7,231 nt of DNA from Cytophagales bacterium (GTDB lineage Bacteria > Bacteroidota > Bacteroidia > Cytophagales > ES-bin-26): NCBI GenBank assembly GCA_014379925.1, contig JACMKY010000287.1, positions 1 to 7,231 on the forward strand. Direction: 5' to 3'. This document shows positions 1 through 6,974 of this stretch, piece by piece. Position numbers and translations under genes: made by a program. The notes beneath the pieces are model-generated. The model was not told the DNA's origin. It worked only from the letters and a program-made list of their open reading frames with translations, and did no database searches. The number at the start of each line of letters is the position of its first letter. The first letter of the stretch is position 1.

Positions 1-563
1 TCGGCTTCAGCCTGGGTGGCAACCTTACGCTCAAATACCTGGGTGAACAAGGAGCCGCCCTCCCACCGGAAATCCGGAAGGCGGTCGTGTTTTCCGTGCC
101 GCTGGATTTGCAGTCCTGCTCGGCGAAATTGAGTACGCGGGGCAATCTCCTCTACCACCACCGTTTTTTGCGGAGCCTGCGCCGAAAGGTGCGCACCAAA
201 GCCGCCCGGATGCCGGAACGCCTCAGCCTGGACGCCTACCGGCGCGTGAAAACCCTCCGGGATTTCGACGATCACTACACCGCCCCGCTGCACGGATTCC
301 GGGACGCCGATGAATACTACCGGCGTTGCAGCGCCAAGGGGTTCCTGGCGGACATCGCCGTTCCCACCCTCATTGTCAACGCCAAAAACGACCCCATCCT
401 GGCCGAGGCGTGCTACCCGGTGGAGGAGGTCAGGAATCTGCCCCGCGTGTTTTTGGAAATACCCGAAAAAGGCGGACATTGCGGCTTCTTCGCCAAGACG
501 TTGCACGGCACCTACTGGTCCGAGGAGCGAGCCCTGCGGTTTTTGGAGGAGAAAATTGAATAG
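1..563 (+). CDS. Alpha/beta hydrolase, YheT-like family, 5'-truncated by window edge
   Basis: This is the C-terminal part (about 186 complete codons) of an alpha/beta-fold hydrolase; the N-terminus lies left of the window. The frame opens with GFSLGGN, a nucleophile elbow of the type found in the YheT/ABHD1-3 group, with the presumed catalytic Ser at codon 9-11. The acid candidate is Asp in NAKNDPIL (codon 390-392) and the base is His in EKGGHCGFF (477-479), so the Ser-Asp-His triad is complete. Substrate is unknown; characterised relatives are esterases or lipid hydrolases, so a small-ester or acyl substrate is only inference. There is no membrane segment in the visible part, so it is probably cytoplasmic. 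The GTG at 87 is internal, since the same frame is open and meaningful upstream of it. The last codons (EEKIE, then TAG at 561-563) lie in a short direct duplication bordering the intergenic repeat. Confidence 0.85.
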   Translation, partial: GFSLGGNLTLKYLGEQGAALPPEIRKAVVFSVPLDLQSCSAKLSTRGNLLYHHRFLRSLRRKVRTKAARMPERLSLDAYRRVKTLRDFDDHYTAPLHGFRDADEYYRRCSAKGFLADIAVPTLIVNAKNDPILAEACYPVEEVRNLPRVFLEIPEKGGHCGFFAKTLHGTYWSEERALRFLEEKIE

Positions 564-574
564 AAAAATTGAAT
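550..574. repeat. Tandem direct repeat of 12/13 bases over the hydrolase stop codon
   Basis: AGAAAATTGAAT at 550-561 is followed at once by AGAAAAATTGAAT at 562-574; the copies differ by one added A. The first copy supplies the last codons of the hydrolase and the first base of its stop. The second copy runs into the left arm of the palindromic repeat. It could be slippage in an A-rich tract or a trace of the repeat's insertion. Confidence 0.6.
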
Positions 575-682
575 GTCGAACTGAAGAACAAGGAATTCCG
601 AATCGCACCGGCGAACCGGTCGAAGTAAAAAAGTTTAATACTTCATCATTCGATGTTCCTTGTTCGACATTCGACATTCGAA
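571..682. repeat. Imperfect palindromic intergenic repeat with 7-base periodicity
   Basis: The left arm (571-603) and right arm (648-679) are reverse complements with one indel and two short mismatched patches; exact blocks are 571-580 with 670-679, 586-595 with 656-665, and 599-603 with 648-652. In the right arm TTC occurs at 642, 649, 656, 663, 670 and 677, exactly every 7 bases. In the left arm GAA occurs at 571, 578, 586, 593 and 600, every 7 bases with one added base. Two smaller hairpins nest inside: ACCGG/CCGGT (607-611 with 616-620, loop CGAA) and GAAGTA/TACTTC (622-627 with 639-644). It resembles dispersed intergenic palindromes I recall from Bacteroidota genomes, in the style of REP/REPIN or MITE elements; copy number cannot be seen here. 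It ends 8 bases before the serine-fusion start, so as RNA it could fold next to that start codon. Confidence 0.75.
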
Positions 683-690
683 CCCTCCCC

Positions 691-2595
691 ATGGAAGCCC
701 TCACTAAAGAAGCCCGCTATTTCATCATTGACTTCGACAGCACCTTCACGAAGGTGGAAGCGCTGGATGAACTGGGCGCCATTTCGCTGCAAAACAACCC
801 GAATCTGGCCAACATCCTCCTGGAAATCAAGCACATCACCGACCTGGGGATGAGTGGCCAGCTTTCCTTCACCCAGTCGCTGGAGCGGCGGATCGCGCTG
901 TTGCAGGCCCACCGCGACCACCTGCCCCTGCTCATCGAGCGGTTAGGCAAGAAGGTTTCCGATTCGTTCGAGCGCAACCGCGCGTTTTTCGCCGAATACG
1001 CCGACCAGATACTGATCATCTCCAACGGCTTCCGGGAGTTCATCGTGCCCATCGTGACCGCGTTCGGCGTCAAGGAAGAAAACATCTTTGCCAACACCTT
1101 CGAATTCGACGGGAAGGGCAACATTGTGGGATTCGACCCGGCCAACGTGCTGTCGGCCAACGGCGGAAAAGTGAAGCAGATCCGGTCGCTCAACCTCACC
1201 GGCGACATTTACGTGATCGGCGACGGCTACACCGACTACGAAATCAAGGAGGCAGGGCTGGCCAACCGGTTCTACGCCTTCACCGAAAACGTGGAGCGCG
1301 ACCGCGTGACGGCCAAGGCCGACCACATTGCCCCTTCGCTCGACGAATTCCTTTACCACAACCAGCTGCCGATGAGCGTATCTTACCCCAAGAACCGCAT
1401 CCACGTGCTGCTGCTGGAAAACATTCACCCCCGCGCCCTGGAAATTTTTCGCGGCGAAGGCTACCGGGTGGAAACGGTGGCGGGGGGCCTCGACGAGGAC
1501 GAACTGGCCCGGCGCATCCGCGACGTGTCGGTGCTGGGCATCCGTTCCAAAACGCAGGTCACCCGCCGGGTGCTCGAAAATGCCAATAAACTGATGACCG
1601 TCGGCGCCTTCTGCATCGGCACCAACCAGATCGACCTCAACGCCTGCCTGGAGAAGGGCATTGTGGTGTTCAACGCGCCCTACAGCAACACCCGCAGCGT
1701 GGTGGAACTGGCGATTGGGGAGATTATCATGCTCATCCGCAACATCTTCGACAAGAGCCGCCGGATGCACGAGGGCCAGTGGGACAAATCGGCCAAGAAC
1801 AGCTTCGAGATCCGGGGCAAGAAGCTGGGGCTGGTGGGCTACGGCAACATCGGCACGCAACTGTCGGTGCTCGCCGAATCGCTGGGCATGGAGGTCTATT
1901 ACTACGATGCGGTGGAGAAGCTGGCCCTGGGCAACGCCCGCAAGTGCAAAACACTGGCCGAATTGCTGGGCCTGGCCGACATCGTGACCCTGCACGTGGA
2001 TGGCCGGGCCACCAACCAGAACCTGATCGGAGCCAAAGAACTGGCGCTGATGAAGGACGGCGTGATTTTCCTGAACCTGAGCCGCGGCCACGTGGTGGAC
2101 ATCGCGGCCCTGGTGGCGGCCGTCCGGAGCGGCAAGGTGCGCGGCGTGGGCGTGGACGTGTACCCGTACGAACCCAAGACCAACCAGGAGGCGTTCGTCA
2201 ACGAACTGCGCGGCCTGCCCAACGTGATCCTGACCCCGCACATCGGCGGCAGCACCGAAGAGGCGCAGCAGAACATCGCCGAATTCGTGCCCGGCAAGCT
2301 GACCGAGTTCGTCAACAAGGGCAATACGTTCATGAGCGTCAACTTCCCGAACCTGCAGTTGCCCGAACTCACCGACGCCCACCGGCTCATTCACATCCAC
2401 GAAAACACGCCGGGCATTTTGGCGCAGATCAACGGCGTGCTGGCCAATTACCGCATCAACATTCTGGGCCAGTACCTGAAGACCAACGAAAAGATCGGCT
2501 ACGTCATCACCGACATCGACAAGACCTACAGCAAAGAAATGGTCCGGGAGTTGCGCGACATTCCGCACACCATCAAGTTCCGGATGCTGTATTAG
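691..2595 (+). CDS. serA: SerB-like HAD phosphatase fused to D-3-phosphoglycerate dehydrogenase (SerA) with ACT domain
   Basis: A 634-residue cytoplasmic enzyme of serine synthesis. Residues 1 to about 225 are a HAD phosphatase: motif I DFDST (nucleophile Asp14, acid/base Asp16), motif II SNGF (Ser111), motif III Lys at 160 or 162, and motif IV GDGYTD (Asp178, Asp182). This resembles phosphoserine phosphatase, though SerB usually has SGGF and GDGAND. Residues from about 235 match E. coli SerA closely along its length: NAD motif GYGNIG (383-388), catalytic Arg465, Glu494 and His517, and a C-terminal ACT domain from about 565. His570, Asn572 and Asn590 match the serine-binding residues of E. 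coli SerA, so feedback inhibition by serine is likely. The protein could oxidise 3-phosphoglycerate and also dephosphorylate phosphoserine; the SerC step between is not encoded here. The ATG at 691 is chosen because homology starts there; the frame is open back to 310, but that part is the hydrolase read out of frame and then the repeat. No Shine-Dalgarno is visible. Confidence 0.93.
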   Translation: MEALTKEARYFIIDFDSTFTKVEALDELGAISLQNNPNLANILLEIKHITDLGMSGQLSFTQSLERRIALLQAHRDHLPLLIERLGKKVSDSFERNRAFFAEYADQILIISNGFREFIVPIVTAFGVKEENIFANTFEFDGKGNIVGFDPANVLSANGGKVKQIRSLNLTGDIYVIGDGYTDYEIKEAGLANRFYAFTENVERDRVTAKADHIAPSLDEFLYHNQLPMSVSYPKNRIHVLLLENIHPRALEIFRGEGYRVETVAGGLDEDELARRIRDVSVLGIRSKTQVTRRVLENANKLMTVGAFCIGTNQIDLNACLEKGIVVFNAPYSNTRSVVELAIGEIIMLIRNIFDKSRRMHEGQWDKSAKNSFEIRGKKLGLVGYGNIGTQLSVLAESLGMEVYYYDAVEKLALGNARKCKTLAELLGLADIVTLHVDGRATNQNLIGAKELALMKDGVIFLNLSRGHVVDIAALVAAVRSGKVRGVGVDVYPYEPKTNQEAFVNELRGLPNVILTPHIGGSTEEAQQNIAEFVPGKLTEFVNKGNTFMSVNFPNLQLPELTDAHRLIHIHENTPGILAQINGVLANYRINILGQYLKTNEKIGYVITDIDKTYSKEMVRELRDIPHTIKFRMLY

Positions 2596-2603
2596 GTTAC
2601 CAG

Positions 2604-2629
2604 GCTGCCTTCGCAGCGCTACTTCGTAG
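2604..2629. other. Two adjacent small hairpins between convergent genes
   Basis: GCTGC-CTTC-GCAGC (2604-2617) is followed by CTAC-TTC-GTAG (2619-2629); the two units look like diverged copies of one 13-base unit. They sit in the 74-base gap between the stops of the serine-fusion gene and the convergent unknown gene. A terminator role for either strand is possible from position alone, but no T tract follows on either side, so this is not a standard intrinsic terminator. Confidence 0.3.
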
Positions 2630-2669
2630 GGTTGCAGGTTGGATGGGTTGCCCGGCCGAGTTTGGTGTC

Positions 2670-3188
2670 TTACCAGCTGATGTGAAAGGTGTCCTTGGCG
2701 GTAATCTTTACTTTTCCCGTTTTCACCCCGCACACGTCCAGAATGCCCAGGTAAATGCCTTCGTACAACTTGGAATTATAACCCGGCGCCGGGGCGTGGA
2801 CGATTACTTCCCCGGCGGTGGCCTTGATAAACCGGCGGGGCACTACCCCGGCTCCCCGGTGGTTGTCCAGGAAACCTTGGGCTTCGTACTGGATGAAATC
2901 GAGGGGCGTAGTCAGGGACTTGGGCAATACCCCCAACTTATTCAACCTTGGGTAGATTCTCTTTCCCAGAATGACCAGGGCGTACTCCCCGGTGACGGAG
3001 GCTTCGGCAAAAGTGTCCATGAAATATTCGTAGACGCGCACATCGTACCATTCCGAAGGGTGCAATTCCTTGTAACTGGCCTTGCCAGTAAGAATCTGCA
3101 GGTATTGGTTGGCCTTTTGGATGTGCTTTTGATCCGGCGACATCAAATCGCCGCAAACCATGATGGAGATTCCTTTTACTTCGGCCAT
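2670..3188 (-). CDS. Conserved-looking protein of unknown function, 172 aa
   Basis: I do not recognise this protein with confidence. It starts at ATG (3186-3188) and stops at TAA (2670-2672). It has no signal peptide and no membrane segment, so it is probably cytoplasmic. The first two thirds look largely helical (for example RVYEYFMDTFAE), followed by ALVILGKRIYPRLNKLG. The end looks like a small alpha/beta element: GEVIVHAPAPGYN, then LYEGIYLGILDVCG, then GKVKITAKDTFHISW. This layout recalls, weakly and from memory, the V4R / TIGR02265 (DUF2378) type of small ligand or sensory domain, where a helix-rich start leads to a C-terminal Gly-containing helix and a strand ending near a Trp. That is a guess about fold, not function. 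It is convergent with the serine-fusion gene and lies downstream of the sensor kinase on the same strand, separated from it by 239 bases, so it is probably transcribed separately. Coding status is supported by normal amino-acid composition and clean boundaries. Confidence 0.75.
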   Translation of the reverse strand: MAEVKGISIMVCGDLMSPDQKHIQKANQYLQILTGKASYKELHPSEWYDVRVYEYFMDTFAEASVTGEYALVILGKRIYPRLNKLGVLPKSLTTPLDFIQYEAQGFLDNHRGAGVVPRRFIKATAGEVIVHAPAPGYNSKLYEGIYLGILDVCGVKTGKVKITAKDTFHISW

Positions 3189-3427
3189 AGCGATAGACGG
3201 GACGGATAATGTTCGACGACCATTTATACCATTGGCCTTGCTTTGGTAAGTTTTTGGTAGAAAATGACTACGCGTTCAAATGCACGAGGGCAAGACGCTA
3301 AGAAAGAATGCCAGGATTGCTGATCATTGATCAATGGTCCGATGGAACGTTCTCCGAGAACCGATTCCGGTCCGGCCTTCTTTTTCCCCAACTCCAACTT
3401 CACCGGTTTGGGAAAGCCCGCCTTCCG
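3189..3427. other. Gene-free spacer
   Basis: This is the 239-base gap between the kinase stop and the start of the unknown gene, both on the minus strand. I see no supported gene. The half nearest the unknown gene (3189-3335) is visibly more AT-rich than its surroundings, as expected of a promoter region; on the minus strand TATAAATG (rc of 3220-3227) is a loose -7/-10 candidate. Two overlapping palindromic sites occur at 3321-3335: TGATCA, then the 10-base palindrome ATTGATCAAT. A short inverted repeat GTTCT-CCG-AGAAC lies at 3349-3361 downstream of the kinase but lacks a T tract. Confidence 0.4.
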
Positions 3428-6400
3428 TCACGCCGGGATTTCCGCGGGGTTGGTCACCAGGTTGGGCAGGAATATTTCGAAGACCGTTTGACCGGATTGT
3501 CCGTTCCGGAAGTCGATCCGTCCCCCCAGCTTTTGGGTTGCCAGCCGGGAAACGTAGAGGCCCAACCCGGCTCCGCTGGCATCCACCGTTCCCTTGAAGA
3601 ACATGGTAAACAGCTTTTCGCTTGCCTCAGCGGGAATGCCCCGGCCGTTGTCGACCACCCGGATGCACATCCGCCCGGCGGCCTCATCGCCCAGCACCTC
3701 GACGCGCACCGACGCACCCTTGTGCCGATGGCTGTACTTGAAGGCGTTGCCGATCACGTTTTCCAGGATGATTCCGAGCAGGCTTTCGTCGGAACCCAGC
3801 GTGTACGCCGGCGGGACCGACAGTTCCAGGTGGACGTCCTGGTAGGCCTTTTCCAGCGGATCAGTGACGGCCCGGATGAAGGGGAGCAGGCAGACAGGCT
3901 TCGGGTTGGCTTCCGCGTTCCGGATGTCGTAGATGTGCAATACCCGCAGCAGGGTTTGGTTGGTTTCGTCGCCGGTCCGATCCAGTAAGTGAAGGTATTC
4001 CAACGCTTTCGGGTTATCGACGTCCATCAGGGCTACCTTGCACAAACCCACCAGCCGCGCCACGGGCCCCCGGATGTCGTGCGAGGCCCGGTAGATGAAG
4101 GTATCCAATTCCTGGTTCGACTCCAGCAGTTTTGCGTAAGCCTCCCGCAGCTCCTGGGTGCGCTGCGTCACCCGGTCTTCCAATTGGTTGTTGATGGATT
4201 TCAATTCCTCGTTTCGTTCTTCGATGGTGTGTTTGGCTTCGTTGAGAACCAGGTTGGTGGCCTCGATGCTGTCGCGCTGCGCCTCGATCTGCTCGTTCTG
4301 CGCGGTGAGTTCGGACGTCCTCACCTTCACCAGTTCTTCCAGTACGGCCTTCTGCCGCTCCACCTGCCGGATGCGGTGACGGGAGTAGGCAAAGCTGACG
4401 CCCACCACCAGCAGGGCGGCCCCCACCCGGAACCACCAGGTCATGTACCAGGCCGGGTGGATGATCACCCGGATGGAAGCGCCGGTTTCGTTCCACACGC
4501 CGTTCCGGCCCGCGGCCTTCACCCGGAACACGTACTCGCTGGCGTCCAGGTTGGTGTAGTTGGCGATCCGCCGGTTGCCGATGTAGTTCCAGTCCTTGTC
4601 AAAACCTTCCATCTTGTAGGCGTACTGGTTCTTCTCCGGTTCCACGTAGCTGAGGCAGACAAATTCGAAGGAGAAAATGTTCTCGTCGTGTTCCAATTCA
4701 ATGACCGTGGTTTCTGAGAGGGGCTGGGCCAGTTTCTTGGGCGAGTTGAAGAGGTTGAACGTGGTCAGGTAGACGGGTGCCACGTACGCGTTGTCGACGA
4801 CCGCCTCCGGGTAGAAGCGAACGAAGTTGTTGGTGCCGCCGAAGTACAGCGCGCCGCTCCCGCCCTGGTGATACGACCACTGCACGAACTCGTCGTTGTA
4901 GAGTCCGTCCTCCGTGGTGTAGTTTCTCACCCGTCCGCTCACGGGATCGAGCCGGGCGATTCCCTTGCCGGTGCTCACCCAGAGCTTCCCCTTGCCATCC
5001 TTGAGCAAACCGCAGATCCCGTTGTGGGGCAAACCATTCTGAACCGAAAACCGGTTGAACGTGTGGGAGCGGGGGTTGAACCGGCAGAGTCCCTCGTCGA
5101 GGGTGCCGATCCACAAGTAGCCCTGGTCATCTTCGGCCAGGGCAGTGATGGCGTTGCTTACCAGGCTGTTGCGGTTTCCCGGCACCTTCTGGTAATTGGT
5201 GAAGGTCTGGGTGCGGGGGTCGAACCGGCTCAGGCCCGATTCCTTGGTGCCGATCCACAGGATGCCCGACCGGTCTTCGTAGATTACCTTGACGATGTCG
5301 CCGCCCAGACTCTTGGTGTCTTTCGGGTTGTGCTGGTAGGCGATCAATTGTCCGGTGAGGGGGTTGAGCACGTTCAGCCCGCCGCCGTAGGTGCCGATCC
5401 AGAGCTGGCCCCGGCGGTCTTTGAAAAGGGTTTCGATGTCCCCGCTGGTCAGGCGGCTGGACGCGTGGAGGTCTTTGCCGAACGTCTGGAAACGGTTGCG
5501 TTGCCGGTCGAACCGGCAAAGTCCCGCCTCGGTGGTGCCAACCCACAGAAAACCCTGGTCGTCCTCGCTGATGGCCGTCACGCCGTCGCCGCTCAGGCTG
5601 TTGGGGTTATTGGCGGCGTGACGGTAGTTGATGAACGCGCGTTTCCCGGCGTCGTACCGGTAGAGGCCGTTTTCGTTGGTACCCACCCAGAGGGTGTGTT
5701 GGCGGTCTTCGTAGAGGGCGTTGACCGAACTGGCCGTGAAGCCGGCCGGGTTGGCGGGGTTGCTGACGAAGGAGGTGAAAAACAGCGCGTGCGTTTCGAA
5801 CCGGCTGACCCCCTCCCCGTCGGTGCCAATCCAGAGCGAACCGGAGCGATCGAGGTAGAGCGCGTTGAGGTCGTTACTGCCCAGGTTTTCGGTCCGGCTG
5901 GTGTCGTTGCGGAAAACCGTGAACTGCTCCGTCTTCGGATCGAAGCGGTTCAGCCCCCCGCCCTTGTGGGTAGCGATCCACAGGGTGCCGAACGCGTCTT
6001 CCTGAATGGCCGATACGTAGTTGCTGGAAAGCGAGTGGGGAGCGGGGAGATCGTGCCGGTACGTTCTGAATTCAGCAGTCTTCGGATCCAGGCGCGACAA
6101 TCCGCCCCCGTACGTACCGACCCACAACCGGCCGGCCCGGTCGGGATAAACGCAGTACACATCGTTGCTGGCCAGGCTGTTGGGGTTGAGCGGGTCGTGC
6201 AGAAAGGTGCGGAAGGTTTCCGTGGCCGGGTTGAACCGGCAGAGGCCCCCGCCGTAGGTACCCAACCACAACGCCCCGGCCGCGTCCTCGCAAATCGAAT
6301 ACACCTCGTTCTGGTTGAGGCTGGCCGGATTGCCTTCTTCTTTCTGGTAGGTGCGGAAGGTTTCCGTAGCCGGATCGAACCGGCAGAGGCCTCCGCCAAA

Positions 6401-6850
6401 GGTGCCGACCCACAAAACGCCCTTCCGGTCGCCGAAAATGGCGTATATGTTGTTGGAACTAATGCTTGTAGGTTTTTGGGCATCGTTCTTATAAATCCGG
6501 AACTTGCCGGTCTTCCGGTCGAAGCGGTTCAGCCCTCCGTCGAAGGTGCCAATCCAGACGAACCCTTCGCGGTCTTCGTAGACCGCCTGCACGTAGTCGC
6601 TGGAGAGCCCGTCCTGCTTGGTGTACGTACGGATGGAATACCCGTCGTAGCGGTTGAGTCCCTGCTTGGTTCCGAACCAGACGTATCCCTTGCTGTCTTG
6701 CAGCAGGCAGAAAACATTCTTGTGGGAAAGTCCCTGCTTGGTCGAGATGTTGTGGTAACGGATGTCACTCACCTGCGCTTCGGCAAAAAAGACCAACCCC
6801 AGCCACAACCAGGCGAAGGAAACCAGGACCGCTATTTTTACCTTACCCAT
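3428..6850 (-). CDS. Sensor histidine kinase with two-component regulator propeller and Y_Y_Y domains
   Basis: A 1140-residue inner-membrane sensor. MGKVKIA starts a signal peptide with a hydrophobic core and probable cleavage after AEA (25/26). Residues about 27-690 hold 14 propeller blades, 13 with the W-(I/V/L/F)-G-T type motif followed by GL-x-RF-D, plus a weak last one; that fits two seven-bladed propellers. A Y_Y_Y domain (about 695-795; YKMEGFDKDWNY, then EYVFRVKA) leads to one membrane helix (about 803-823) and a coiled coil (about 827-915). The kinase core has the H box SHDIRGP (His924), N box with Asn1031 and Asn1035, G1 DNGRGIP (Asp1067), F box LFTMFFKG, and G2 GAGLGL (from Gly1093), so it should be active. 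No receiver or AraC-type domain follows, unlike the hybrid (HTCS) members of the family. Relatives often sense periplasmic glycans; the ligand here is unknown. A start at 6946 would add 32 Arg-rich residues before the signal peptide, so ATG 6848-6850 is preferred. Confidence 0.93.
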   Translation of the reverse strand: MGKVKIAVLVSFAWLWLGLVFFAEAQVSDIRYHNISTKQGLSHKNVFCLLQDSKGYVWFGTKQGLNRYDGYSIRTYTKQDGLSSDYVQAVYEDREGFVWIGTFDGGLNRFDRKTGKFRIYKNDAQKPTSISSNNIYAIFGDRKGVLWVGTFGGGLCRFDPATETFRTYQKEEGNPASLNQNEVYSICEDAAGALWLGTYGGGLCRFNPATETFRTFLHDPLNPNSLASNDVYCVYPDRAGRLWVGTYGGGLSRLDPKTAEFRTYRHDLPAPHSLSSNYVSAIQEDAFGTLWIATHKGGGLNRFDPKTEQFTVFRNDTSRTENLGSNDLNALYLDRSGSLWIGTDGEGVSRFETHALFFTSFVSNPANPAGFTASSVNALYEDRQHTLWVGTNENGLYRYDAGKRAFINYRHAANNPNSLSGDGVTAISEDDQGFLWVGTTEAGLCRFDRQRNRFQTFGKDLHASSRLTSGDIETLFKDRRGQLWIGTYGGGLNVLNPLTGQLIAYQHNPKDTKSLGGDIVKVIYEDRSGILWIGTKESGLSRFDPRTQTFTNYQKVPGNRNSLVSNAITALAEDDQGYLWIGTLDEGLCRFNPRSHTFNRFSVQNGLPHNGICGLLKDGKGKLWVSTGKGIARLDPVSGRVRNYTTEDGLYNDEFVQWSYHQGGSGALYFGGTNNFVRFYPEAVVDNAYVAPVYLTTFNLFNSPKKLAQPLSETTVIELEHDENIFSFEFVCLSYVEPEKNQYAYKMEGFDKDWNYIGNRRIANYTNLDASEYVFRVKAAGRNGVWNETGASIRVIIHPAWYMTWWFRVGAALLVVGVSFAYSRHRIRQVERQKAVLEELVKVRTSELTAQNEQIEAQRDSIEATNLVLNEAKHTIEERNEELKSINNQLEDRVTQRTQELREAYAKLLESNQELDTFIYRASHDIRGPVARLVGLCKVALMDVDNPKALEYLHLLDRTGDETNQTLLRVLHIYDIRNAEANPKPVCLLPFIRAVTDPLEKAYQDVHLELSVPPAYTLGSDESLLGIILENVIGNAFKYSHRHKGASVRVEVLGDEAAGRMCIRVVDNGRGIPAEASEKLFTMFFKGTVDASGAGLGLYVSRLATQKLGGRIDFRNGQSGQTVFEIFLPNLVTNPAEIPA

Positions 6851-6882
6851 GGGGAATGAACGGGAGTGTCGAAAATTTCCCC
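6851..6882 (-). promoter_or_regulatory. Possible leader hairpin abutting the kinase start codon
   Basis: GGGGAA (6851-6856) and TTCCCC (6877-6882) are perfect inverted copies separated by 20 bases. In the minus-strand transcript the 3' half of this stem touches the AUG directly. If it folds it could hinder initiation, but a 6-base stem with a long loop may arise by chance. Confidence 0.3.
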
Positions 6883-6883
6883 T

Positions 6884-6914
6884 TAAAAATACTACGCTGC
6901 CCATCAAGCCGCAA
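6884..6914 (-). promoter_or_regulatory. Candidate Bacteroidota-type promoter for the sensor kinase
   Basis: Read on the minus strand, TTG (6912-6914) is followed after 20 bases by TATTTTTA (6884-6891). This agrees with the Bacteroidota housekeeping pattern of a -33 TTG and a -7 TAnnTTTG, with only the last base differing. It would place the start of transcription about 25-30 bases before the ATG at 6850. No Shine-Dalgarno sequence lies in that leader, as is usual in this phylum. The pattern is short, so it may be chance. Confidence 0.4.
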
Positions 6915-6974
6915 CGTCCGCCCGCCCGCCGCCGTCGTTGGGACACCCGGCCAGTGTAATATATGCCGTCAACC

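Noticed and set aside
310..690. Long in-frame extension of the serine-fusion reading frame back to 310.
   Set aside because: It overlaps the hydrolase in another frame, gives a low-complexity Pro/Arg/Ser-rich sequence, and then crosses the palindromic repeat; the HAD domain begins properly at the ATG at 691.
943..2733. A 596-codon open frame on the minus strand, opposite the serine-fusion gene.
   Set aside because: Its translation is rich in His, Gln, Val and Gly with no recognisable domain; it mirrors the codon pattern of the GC-rich gene on the other strand.
1779..3209. A 476-codon plus-strand frame overlapping the fusion gene and running antisense through the unknown gene.
   Set aside because: It is rich in Arg, Gly, Gln and Pro, has no domain, and crosses two well-supported genes.
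3321..3335. TGATCA and ATTGATCAAT palindromes as a possible operator.
   Set aside because: The site is over 130 bases upstream of the nearest start, is short, and no regulator with this known site can be named.
4868..6770. Regularly spaced similar DNA segments that could suggest a repeat array or CRISPR-like structure.
   Set aside because: The spacing (roughly 140-150 bases) and the shared motifs are explained by the propeller blades of the kinase; there are no identical repeats with unique spacers.
4868..6859. A 663-codon open frame on the plus strand, opposite the propeller region.
   Set aside because: Its apparent repeats (such as ADPQ and VEPA) are the antisense image of the propeller blades, so it is a shadow of the kinase gene, not a new repeat protein.
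6851..6946. N-terminal extension of the kinase to a start at 6946.
   Set aside because: It would place an Arg-rich stretch ahead of a complete signal peptide and overlap the candidate promoter.
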